The position numbers and the translations under genes are program-made. The notes under the pieces were generated by a model. It ran no database searches, was not told the origin of the DNA, and worked only from the letters and a program-made list of their open reading frames with translations. Source: an uncultured Gemmatimonadota bacterium (GTDB lineage: Bacteria > Gemmatimonadota > Gemmatimonadetes > Palauibacterales > Palauibacteraceae). Taken from it: a DNA stretch of 64,000 nucleotides. Numbering within the stretch: the stretch's first letter is position 1; the number at the start of each line of letters is the position of its first letter. Shown piece after piece: positions 27,014-34,578 of the stretch. The stretch spans positions 24,016-88,015 of the forward strand of contig CAJWLK010000010.1 of the NCBI GenBank assembly GCA_913043255.1. Direction: 5' to 3'.

Positions 27014-28470
27014 ATTTGATCCCCCCTGCAACTGGACTCAAAAGGCCGGCGCTGACAGCAGGTCCGCGGTCCTGGACATACGGTGAACTTTCGCTCGCAT
27101 CAGATGAACTCGCTGCGGAGATCAAATCTTCGGCCCAAACGTTGACGCGACCAGTTGCCCATGTTTTTGGGCTCGAGGCTGCCGGAGCACTCGCGGTGCA
27201 TGCGATAGCGACTTCTGGCTTACCTCTTGTGCTGGGCCATCCAAACTGGACGCCATCCGAGCAAGGTGCCTTCATCGATGCAGTGAATCCATCGCTTATT
27301 CTGTCACCCGCGGGATGGAATTGGGTCAGTGATGGTTGGAGTGAAAGACCCATTGTATTACCAAATTTCGACCCCGTATCGCTTTGGTCCCGCACGAGCG
27401 ATGTCAGTTCTCAAAATTCCACGCTCGTGCTTTCGGATGGTACTGATGTAGCTATATGGACGTCAGGTAGCGGCGGTAAGCCTAAGCTTGTTTGCCACTC
27501 ATGGTCAGCACTCATTCGAAATGCAGATGAGGCGAACAAACGCTTGTGTTTCAGTATGGGCGACACTTGGTTAGCGACCCTGGCCTGGTCACACATCGGA
27601 GGCCTCGGTGTTTTACTTCGTACAGCTCGAGCTCGATCTACTCTTGCCTTTGGGCCGTCCCGCTTTAAAGCAAAACGTGTCCTTGAGGCAATTGAAAAGT
27701 CGCAGGTAAGCCACGTGTCACTTGTGCCCGCGATGCTACAGGCCCTACTCGATATAGCGCCACCGCTTCCACAAAGCCTTGAGGTCGTGCTGATTGGCGG
27801 TGCGGCCACGCCCCCTTCACTGACGGAGCGGGCCCTTTCAGCAGGGTGGCCAATCGCGCTTACGTATGGGATGACGGAGGCGGGGTCACAGGTTTCGGTC
27901 GCTCCACCCGCTGAGGTGGCTGAAGGAGATGGGTCCGTCGGTCCACCCCTTTCTTGTGTTAATGTCCGCATTGCCTCTCCAGAGGCTACCAGTGCCGGTG
28001 GTTCGGCTCATGGGGAGATTGAATTGTCCGGACCAACCTTATTTCTTGGGTATGGAGGAGACACGCCACGCGACCCGGCGTCGTGGTTTTCGACTGGCGA
28101 TCTCGGTTTTTTCGATGATTCGGGATGCCTTTGTGTCACTGGCCGTCGGAGTGACCAAATTATCACTGGAGGAACTAACGTTGATCCTGACGAGGTTGAG
28201 GCTGTCTTGCGCCGCCACCCTGATGTTGTTGAAGCATGTGTGCTTGGCATTCCGGACGATACATGGGGAGAGGTGGTGACCGCCGTTATAGTAGGAGGTG
28301 GGAGAGACTTGACTCGCCGAGTGGACACGTGGATTCGTGATCAGCTCTCTGGTCCTAAAACTCCAAGACGCTTGTTTGTTGTTGAAGAACTACCACATAC
28401 GGTGAACGGAAAAGTTGATCGAACGCAAGTCCGTTCCCGTATTATGGCTGCAACTAAGGATCGCATATGA
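27010..28470 (+). CDS. menE: o-Succinylbenzoate-CoA ligase
   Basis: 486-residue adenylate-forming ligase that activates o-succinylbenzoate before MenB acts. The phosphate loop IWTSGSGGKPKLV, TYGMTEAGSQV, FSTGDLGFFDD, the hinge GRRSDQIITGGTNVDPDEVE and the catalytic lysine in TVNGKVDR are present. The N-domain is compact, as expected for MenE. GTG start overlapping menA, and ATGA overlap with the next gene. Position in the men operon makes MenE the best choice over other acyl-CoA ligases. Confidence 0.93.
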   Translation: MNLIPPATGLKRPALTAGPRSWTYGELSLASDELAAEIKSSAQTLTRPVAHVFGLEAAGALAVHAIATSGLPLVLGHPNWTPSEQGAFIDAVNPSLILSPAGWNWVSDGWSERPIVLPNFDPVSLWSRTSDVSSQNSTLVLSDGTDVAIWTSGSGGKPKLVCHSWSALIRNADEANKRLCFSMGDTWLATLAWSHIGGLGVLLRTARARSTLAFGPSRFKAKRVLEAIEKSQVSHVSLVPAMLQALLDIAPPLPQSLEVVLIGGAATPPSLTERALSAGWPIALTYGMTEAGSQVSVAPPAEVAEGDGSVGPPLSCVNVRIASPEATSAGGSAHGEIELSGPTLFLGYGGDTPRDPASWFSTGDLGFFDDSGCLCVTGRRSDQIITGGTNVDPDEVEAVLRRHPDVVEACVLGIPDDTWGEVVTAVIVGGGRDLTRRVDTWIRDQLSGPKTPRRLFVVEELPHTVNGKVDRTQVRSRIMAATKDRI

Positions 28471-29639
28471 CTGTTACACAGGTTGCACCGTTCACATGTC
28501 AGAAGGATCAGTTTCAGCTCGATGACAGTGCGCACTACCTCAACTGTGCGTATTTAGGTCCGATTCCCCGGTCTGTAGAGATGGCTGGCATCACTGGCCT
28601 CCAAACCAAACGATCCCCGACACCATTTCCTAGCAGCGAGTTTTTTTCCGGTTGTAATCATCTCCGCGAACGTTTTGCTGCGCTGGTCGGGGGGACCTCA
28701 GAGCGAGTCGCGATTATGCCGTCAGCTTCTTATGGTGTGACCGCTGCTGCTCGCAACCTCCCATTAGGTCGAGGTCAGCGGATTGTCATTCTTGGGGAAC
28801 AGTTCCCGAGCAACGTCTATATCTGGCGACGGCTTGCGGTGGAGAATGAGTGTGAGCTGTTTACGGTACACCGACCAGGACCGCCGCCATCGGCGGCACG
28901 GTGGAATGAACGTTTGCTTGATGCCATTCGGCCAGGGACCGCTGTTGTCGCCCTTCCGCACTGTCATTGGACGGATGGTACCCGGATTGATCTTGTAGCC
29001 GTTGGGAAGCGTGCGAGAGAGGTGGGGGCAGCCTTGGTTGTTGATGGATCTCAGTCGATTGGGGCGGTCCCATTCGATTTGGACGAGATTCAGCCGGACG
29101 CGCTCATTACGGTCGGATATAAATGGTTGCTGGGGCCATATTCGATGGCTTTGGCACACTTTGGTGAGCGTTTTGACGATGGAATCCCTCTAGAAGAGAA
29201 CTGTTTCGCACGAGAAGGATCGGATGATTTTCAGGCTCTCGTCGACTATACAGATCAGTATCGCCCTGGTGCAGTTCGTTACGACGTGGGAGAGACAGCC
29301 AACTTTATTTTGGTCCCAATGATGATAGAGGCCCTGGACTGTATTAGTGCTTGGGAACCTGCTGATATTCGCGCCTACTGTGTCGCTCTCCTAGAGAGTC
29401 TTACGAATGAGCTTAGAGAGAAGGGTTGGGCCATGGAAGATGACTTCTGGCGGACAGGGCATATGCTCGGTGTTCGGCTTCCAGAAGGATGGGAGCTTGA
29501 TTCATTGCAGGCGAGACTTGTAGAAGCAGGTGTGTACTGTTCATTGCGGGGAGATGCGCTCCGCATATCTCCTCACGTCTATAACGATGCGTCTGATATT
29601 GATGCTTTACGCGAAGTGCTTTTGAGCTTCTCGACATAA
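28467..29639 (+). CDS. Class V PLP-dependent aminotransferase / cysteine-desulfurase-like enzyme
   Basis: 390-residue fold-type I PLP enzyme. HWTDGTRIDLVAVGKRA and VDGSQSIGAVPFDLDEIQPD are typical, and the PLP lysine is Lys219 in VGYKWLLGPY. The N-terminus (YLNCAYLGPIPRSV) and C-terminal SLRGDALRISPHVYN resemble kynureninase and selenocysteine-lyase-like class V enzymes. The reaction is undetermined: no conserved cysteine loop of IscS/SufS is obvious, so desulfurase activity is doubtful. It is translationally coupled to menE but no menaquinone step needs it. Confidence 0.85.
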   Translation: MTVTQVAPFTCQKDQFQLDDSAHYLNCAYLGPIPRSVEMAGITGLQTKRSPTPFPSSEFFSGCNHLRERFAALVGGTSERVAIMPSASYGVTAAARNLPLGRGQRIVILGEQFPSNVYIWRRLAVENECELFTVHRPGPPPSAARWNERLLDAIRPGTAVVALPHCHWTDGTRIDLVAVGKRAREVGAALVVDGSQSIGAVPFDLDEIQPDALITVGYKWLLGPYSMALAHFGERFDDGIPLEENCFAREGSDDFQALVDYTDQYRPGAVRYDVGETANFILVPMMIEALDCISAWEPADIRAYCVALLESLTNELREKGWAMEDDFWRTGHMLGVRLPEGWELDSLQARLVEAGVYCSLRGDALRISPHVYNDASDIDALREVLLSFST

Positions 29640-29646
29640 AGACTGG

Positions 29647-29991
29647 TTATGAAGTTTCTTCGAACAGTTTCTCAGCTTTCGCCGCGAACACAAAATCACT
29701 CTCAGTGAGCCCATCGATCTTGTGTGTCCATATACGGACCATGGCTCGCCCCCAAGAAAGCATAAGATCAGGGTGGTGATTCTGTTCCTCAGCGAGATTC
29801 CCAACGAGATTCACGAACGCGAGTGCAGTAACGAAATTTGGAAAGGCGAACTCTTTTTCCAGGTGATGTTCGTCGATGATGTCCCAGTCCGATCCCAATT
29901 CCTCGGCGAGTTGAGCTAATTCGGCGCCTCTAAGTGGAGGGATTCCCCCTCGGCATGGAATGCACTCCTGTGCGACCAATCTAGTTGACAT
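29647..29991 (-). CDS. 4a-hydroxytetrahydrobiopterin dehydratase (PCD/DCoH family)
   Basis: 114-residue pterin-4a-carbinolamine dehydratase, which recycles the pterin after aromatic amino-acid hydroxylation. The active-site block is EEQNHHPDLML with the paired histidines, followed by MVRIWTHKIDGLTESDFVFAAK. No hydroxylase is in the window; some family members act in molybdopterin metabolism instead. The gene converges with the class V aminotransferase, with 7 bases between stops. Confidence 0.93.
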   Translation of the reverse strand: MSTRLVAQECIPCRGGIPPLRGAELAQLAEELGSDWDIIDEHHLEKEFAFPNFVTALAFVNLVGNLAEEQNHHPDLMLSWGRAMVRIWTHKIDGLTESDFVFAAKAEKLFEETS

Positions 29992-30195
29992 GTCTCATCT
30001 CCGTGTCTTTCGATCTCAGTGATTTATGGTTCCGGAAAAGTATTTCCAATGCGCATATATGTGAACAACACCGTATATTTGATAAAGCATTGAATGGCTC
30101 TGGGGAATGGCTGCTGACGATCTCGACAATCTGATGCAACCATTCTCACAGTCACTTGGGGTGCCTTTCAAGTTGATATGGACAATGGAGGATAC

Positions 30196-30993
30196 ATGAG
30201 GATCCCGCTTTACCAGGTAGATGCGTTCTCAACCAAACTCTTTAGTGGCAATCCTGCAGCTGTTTGTCCACTTGATGAGTGGTTGGATGACGACGTACTC
30301 CAGGGGATCGCAGCAGAGAACAATTTATCAGAGACGGCCTTCTTTGTTGCTCAGAACGGTGGATACGAGTTGCGGTGGTTTACGCCTGTAGCAGAAGTGG
30401 ATCTCTGTGGACACGCGACACTCGCTTCTGCATGGGTCATTCTCAACGTCCTTAAACCATCGCAGGAAGCCGTAAGCTTTGATAGCCGGAGCGGGACACT
30501 CTCAGTCCAGCGTGGCGAGAATGGGCTTCTAGTGTTGGACTTTCCCAGCAAACCTGCTTCTTCTAAGGAAGCTCCCAAAGCACTTATAGAAGGTCTGGGT
30601 GCAGAACCAGTGGAGGTTCTGGCGGCTGAGCGTGATTATTTGGTTGTTTTCGAAACGGAAGATGATGTGCGAAAACTTAAGCCGGACTTTCGCCGCCTCC
30701 GCACGATCGATCGGCTTGGCATTATTGTGACAGCGCCGGGCCTCAGCTCGGACTTTGTGTCTCGATTCTTCAGTCCAGCGCTTCTTGATGGTTTTCCAGA
30801 GGACCCAGTGACCGGATCCGCGCATTGTACGCTCATTCCTTTTTGGGCCGAGCGGCTTAATCGTGGTGACACTTGGATGGACGCACGTCAAATTAGTGCT
30901 CGAGGTGGTCGGCTTGCATGCCAACACCTTGGAGATCGCGTGGCGATTGGGGGGGATGCTGTCCTTTATCTCACCGGCTCTATTGAGCTCTAG
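30196..30993 (+). CDS. PhzF-family isomerase/epimerase-like protein
   Basis: 265-residue protein with the two-lobed diaminopimelate-epimerase fold of the PhzF family. The N-lobe starts PLYQVDAFSTKLFSGNPAAVC and has the catalytic-type Glu46 in NNLSETAFF. RWFTPVAEVDLCGHATLA and the second-lobe EDPVTGSAHCTLIPFWAERL are diagnostic. The substrate is unknown for most members. ATG 30196 has GGAGG seven bases upstream; an upstream ATG at 30178 is poorer. A 30-codon frame at 30107-30199 ends over this start codon. Confidence 0.93.
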   Translation: MRIPLYQVDAFSTKLFSGNPAAVCPLDEWLDDDVLQGIAAENNLSETAFFVAQNGGYELRWFTPVAEVDLCGHATLASAWVILNVLKPSQEAVSFDSRSGTLSVQRGENGLLVLDFPSKPASSKEAPKALIEGLGAEPVEVLAAERDYLVVFETEDDVRKLKPDFRRLRTIDRLGIIVTAPGLSSDFVSRFFSPALLDGFPEDPVTGSAHCTLIPFWAERLNRGDTWMDARQISARGGRLACQHLGDRVAIGGDAVLYLTGSIEL

Positions 30994-31000
30994 GGTAAAT

Positions 31001-31771
31001 ATGTTGAATTCAATGATGGACAGTTTTTACACTCACCTTCTTACAAATCGCACCTTCATGCTTCTGGCTTTGATCATGGCTTTCCCCGGGCCTGTCGGTG
31101 GCCAGAGCCCCCAAGGTGAAGAGCAGCGAGAAGAAGGTGGTCGAACGGAACGGCTAACGTTTGGAATGAACGTGGGTGCCGCGATTCTACAGGGTGACTT
31201 TGCGACTAATGTTGGTCACGGTGGGAGGCACTTCCAGATCGGGTTCGATGCAACTGGGCGGATCTCTTCCTTGTTCGGGATTCGCTTGGCGGGTGGTTTT
31301 GTAAACTATGGAAAGGAGATAATTGCAGCTCGCTTGGTTGACGAAACGGACCGTATTTCATCGCACTTAACGACATCGAATAACATCCTGTCCTTCGGTA
31401 TTGGCCCACAAGTTGACTTCTCAACAGGCAGAATTCGTCCCTACGTGAATGGTTTCTTTGGAGTTAGCCGTTTCTATACAGACACCCAACTTGCCATTGG
31501 AGGGCAGAACCTGGAAGGCTCATCTACGACCAACTTTAGCGATTGGGTTATGGGTTACGGGATTGGGGGTGGTGTCAAGATTCACGTTTTAAAGTACCGT
31601 GGAACCCCCATTTTTATCAGTTTCGACACTCAGTATCGGATGCATGATCAGGCAGAATATTTGGTCGAGGGAAGTATCGTGGACGATAAGGAAGGGGCCC
31701 GCATTCGACCGCTTGTATCAGACGCGGATTTTTTCCTTGTTGGAATGGGGGTCTCGGTAGGGCTGTTCTAA
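31001..31771 (+). CDS. Putative outer-membrane beta-barrel protein
   Basis: 256-residue exported protein. A signal peptide covers about residues 1-35 (hydrophobic FMLLALIMAF, ending VGGQ). A charged spacer (EEQREEGGRTER) follows, then repeated amphipathic strands such as FQIGFDATGRI, YVNGFFGVSRFY, MGYGIGGGVKIHV and FISFDTQYRM, ending in aromatic VSVGLF. This is the pattern of a small eight-stranded OmpA/OmpW-type barrel. The ATG at 31001 is chosen because it gives the signal peptide; the frame is open further upstream inside the PhzF gene. Function unknown. Confidence 0.72.
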   Translation: MLNSMMDSFYTHLLTNRTFMLLALIMAFPGPVGGQSPQGEEQREEGGRTERLTFGMNVGAAILQGDFATNVGHGGRHFQIGFDATGRISSLFGIRLAGGFVNYGKEIIAARLVDETDRISSHLTTSNNILSFGIGPQVDFSTGRIRPYVNGFFGVSRFYTDTQLAIGGQNLEGSSTTNFSDWVMGYGIGGGVKIHVLKYRGTPIFISFDTQYRMHDQAEYLVEGSIVDDKEGARIRPLVSDADFFLVGMGVSVGLF

Positions 31772-32910
31772 TACATCTTCATGAGGATATCCGCGACTTC
31801 CGGTCGCGTGAATTCGACTGGTGGACGCTCGCCCCGTGATAGCATCTCTCGAACTTCAGACCCAGATAGAAATACGCGCTCTTCGGGTGTTGAAGGACTC
31901 GTCTTGTTCGAGGCCATTTGACCCGTGCGAGTGCACCAGAAGGCGTGTTCAAACTTGAGGGGAACGATCCCGAGCAGGTCGGCATCAATCTCATCGAAGA
32001 TTTCCTGTGCATCATAGGACCCGTAGTAATCACCCACTCCAGCATGGTCGCGACCCACGATGAAGTGGGTGCATCCGTAATTGCGTCTGATTATCGCGTG
32101 GAAAATCGCTTCGCGCGGACCCGCGTAACGCATAGCTGCGGGAAGGACGCTCAAAAGCACACGATCTTTTGGATAGTACAGGTCAAGTATCGTTCGGTAG
32201 GATTCCATACGAATGTCGGCTGGTAGATCATCGGGCTTGGTCTCTCCAACCAACGGATGAATCAATAATCCCTCTACCATCTCGAGTGCACATTTGTGGA
32301 GATATTCGTGTGCTCGGTGAATCGGGTTCCGTGTCTGGAAGGCGACCACCGTGCCCCATTTTGCTTCATCGAATCGAACGCGTGTTTCAGCTGGTGTCAG
32401 GTTGTCGGCTGGGAAACCGGAGATGTCGTTTGCATATACATAGTGAATCGAGCCTGCGACGTACTTCGGCCCAAATGTTTGAAGTGCGGCAACTCCCGGG
32501 TGTGCGGCGTCTTCAGTCCCGTACACACTTAAAGCCTCATGGGCAAAGTCAGGCTCGAAGATCTCTGTTACGTCTAACTTGGCGGCTAGCGTACCATCGG
32601 GCGCAATTAGGGCGACCCTATCACCGACGTGGAATTCAGCAACCTCTTGTTGGGTTGCCGGGAGCACTACGGGGATCGACCAAGGGAGTCCGTTTGTTAA
32701 TTTCATGGTCTCGAGGACGCTCTCATATGTGGCAGAATCCATGAACCCCTCAAGCGGAGATAGCGCACCGACTGCAACCATATAGAGATCCGCTAAGATG
32801 CGGGGGGTGATCTGAATCGTGGGTAATACCTTAGTCTCACCGGTCAGTGCTTCGTCATCGGTGACTCGGTTAACTAGTCTGCCTCCATAGGGTTTGATCG
32901 GGCCGCTCAC
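31768..32910 (-). CDS. sat: Sulfate adenylyltransferase (ATP sulfurylase)
   Basis: 380-residue single-chain ATP sulfurylase making APS from sulfate and ATP. It has the PUA-like N-domain starting PYGGRLVNRV, the active-site QTRNPIHRAHEYLHK, GETKPDDLP, and the HFIVGRDHAGVGDYY motif with its histidine. C-terminal LSGSEVREMLSRGERPP matches Sat rather than CysN. I chose GTG 32910 with AAGG nine bases upstream, since the family N-terminus begins just there; ATG 32961 would add 17 residues and overlap cysC by 47 bases. It is the last gene of the reverse run and its stop overlaps the barrel gene on the other strand. Confidence 0.95.
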   Translation of the reverse strand: MSGPIKPYGGRLVNRVTDDEALTGETKVLPTIQITPRILADLYMVAVGALSPLEGFMDSATYESVLETMKLTNGLPWSIPVVLPATQQEVAEFHVGDRVALIAPDGTLAAKLDVTEIFEPDFAHEALSVYGTEDAAHPGVAALQTFGPKYVAGSIHYVYANDISGFPADNLTPAETRVRFDEAKWGTVVAFQTRNPIHRAHEYLHKCALEMVEGLLIHPLVGETKPDDLPADIRMESYRTILDLYYPKDRVLLSVLPAAMRYAGPREAIFHAIIRRNYGCTHFIVGRDHAGVGDYYGSYDAQEIFDEIDADLLGIVPLKFEHAFWCTRTGQMASNKTSPSTPEERVFLSGSEVREMLSRGERPPVEFTRPEVADILMKMY

Positions 32911-32914
32911 GTTC

Positions 32915-33577
32915 TTAGCCTTTGTTTGAGCGTGGTTGCGGCTTTTGAGAGATGTATTCATGTGTCCGCAAAAAATCGATTACCTGTCGTGCACAGGTTT
33001 TGACATCGCCAACGTCAGTCTCCACAGTGATCTCAGCCTCTCGCGGTTTTTCATAGGGAGCATCGATCCCGGTAAAGTTAGGGATTTCACCTGCTCTAGC
33101 CTTCTTATAGAGCCCCTTGGGGTCTCGGGCCTCACAAACGTTGACAGGACACGATACGTGGATCTCGATGAAGTCCTGCGGCCGGGTCACGAGGGCACGC
33201 ACTCGATCTCTATCACGACGATACGGAGAGATGAACGCCGTCAGAACAAGAGCACCCGATTCTGCGAACAGCTTTGCCACTTCACCCACGCGGCGAATAT
33301 TTTCCGTACGGTCTTCGGGCGAGAAACCAAGATCACCGTTGAGGCCGTGTCGGAAATTGTCTCCATCTAGCACGTATGAGAAGTATCCTTCCGAAAAGAG
33401 TTCTTTTTCGACTTCTGTCGCCAGTGTGCTTTTGCCACTCGCCGAAAGACCCGTGAACCAGAGCACGGCACCTCGGTGTCCACGTCGGGTTTCGCGTGCC
33501 TCTCGCGTGACCGCGCTTTCAACCCACGTCACGTTTGTTGAACGCTGTTGTTTCACATCGCCAGTATCTTCGCTCAA
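32915..33577 (-). CDS. cysC: Adenylylsulfate kinase
   Basis: 220-residue APS kinase producing PAPS. Walker A is GLSASGKS at residues 43-50. DGDNFRHGLNGDLGFSPEDRTENIRR, FISPYRRDRDRVR and the KGLYKKARAGEIPNFTGIDAPYE region complete the family signature. It sits between cysQ and sat in the same direction, giving a full sulfate-to-PAPS route. No PAPS reductase or sulfotransferase was found in the window. Confidence 0.96.
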   Translation of the reverse strand: MSEDTGDVKQQRSTNVTWVESAVTREARETRRGHRGAVLWFTGLSASGKSTLATEVEKELFSEGYFSYVLDGDNFRHGLNGDLGFSPEDRTENIRRVGEVAKLFAESGALVLTAFISPYRRDRDRVRALVTRPQDFIEIHVSCPVNVCEARDPKGLYKKARAGEIPNFTGIDAPYEKPREAEITVETDVGDVKTCARQVIDFLRTHEYISQKPQPRSNKG

Positions 33578-33587
33578 TAGATCCTCT

Positions 33588-34556
33588 TTAGCTTCCAGCT
33601 ACATCTGCGAACATGAATCGAGTCATCCTACGTACGACTGGCTGTGCGCGATGCCAAGCCGCCGGCGTTCCGGCAAAGATCCCACCATGCTGATGCGGGT
33701 CGTTGTCACCGTATAATAGCGGTTTCCCTGCACAGTCGGTCACTAGACCGCCAGCTCCTCGGAGAATCGCCTCAGGAGCACAAGTGTCCCACTCCTTAAG
33801 ATATTGTGTCGGGTGAACGTAGAGATCTGCTATTCCGCGGGATACAAGGCCGCACTTTACGCCGACCGAACCTGAGATCACCTCCTTAATGTCGCCTAAC
33901 TCACGGGCGATACTGGCCAAGCATTCATTGGGGTGTGAGCGAGAGCGGACAAATCGGAGTGGCCCTCGCGTATTGGGGGTAGAGGTGACCTCGAGTTGAT
34001 CAACATTCCACTCGCCATCCGTGGTGTACAGAGTCCATGCCCCCTCCTCGGCGAGCCCCGCGAACACTCGTCCGATTGTCGGTTGGCACACCGCGCCCAA
34101 GAATGATCGTCCTTCACGAGCGAGTCCGACCATGATGGAAAATTCGCCGTTTTGTGCGATGAATTCTTTCGTTCCGTCTAGGGGGTCTACGATCCACATA
34201 CGGCCACAATTCGCGACCTTGCTTGGTGCTGTTGATTCTTCACTAAGAATGAGGTCTTCCGGGCACGACTCTTGAAGAATTTGGAGGATTGCCTGATTGG
34301 AAGCATAATCAGCTTCCGTGACCGGTTCGCCGCCCCCCTTGTTGCGAACTTTGAGGCTGGTGCCATAGTGGGTTTTTGTGGCAAGTGCACCCCCGATGGA
34401 TGCACGGATGGCTACGACGAGGTCATCTATGTTTTCTTGAGTTACCCCGATCTTCGACAGCAGGGGGGTGAAGACCTCAGTCGTGGCCCCCTGCTCGTCG
34501 AGCCCTGTCCAGAGTGAGAACTCACTTTGGGCCAAAGGATCAGCTTTTGTGTTCAA
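33588..34556 (-). CDS. cysQ: 3'(2'),5'-bisphosphate nucleotidase
   Basis: 322-residue Mg-dependent phosphatase of the inositol-monophosphatase superfamily that removes the 3'-phosphate from PAP or PAPS. Metal-binding motifs are the EES (ILSEESTAP) and VDPLDGTKEFI, and the C-terminal WDTCAPEAILRGAGG. An N-terminal extension of about 40 residues is longer than in E. coli CysQ. Its position 10 bases before cysC supports a role in controlling PAPS/PAP levels. Confidence 0.92.
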   Translation of the reverse strand: MNTKADPLAQSEFSLWTGLDEQGATTEVFTPLLSKIGVTQENIDDLVVAIRASIGGALATKTHYGTSLKVRNKGGGEPVTEADYASNQAILQILQESCPEDLILSEESTAPSKVANCGRMWIVDPLDGTKEFIAQNGEFSIMVGLAREGRSFLGAVCQPTIGRVFAGLAEEGAWTLYTTDGEWNVDQLEVTSTPNTRGPLRFVRSRSHPNECLASIARELGDIKEVISGSVGVKCGLVSRGIADLYVHPTQYLKEWDTCAPEAILRGAGGLVTDCAGKPLLYGDNDPHQHGGIFAGTPAAWHRAQPVVRRMTRFMFADVAGS

Positions 34557-34578
34557 GTGCCTTCCTTAATTAAGGCAC
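34557..34578 (-). terminator. Hairpin between the choice-of-anchor-B gene and cysQ
   Basis: A seven-base stem GTGCCTT/AAGGCAC with an eight-base AT-rich loop covers the stop codon of the upstream gene. On the transcribed (reverse) strand it is not followed by a U tract, so it may act as a processing or stability element rather than a terminator. Confidence 0.3.
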
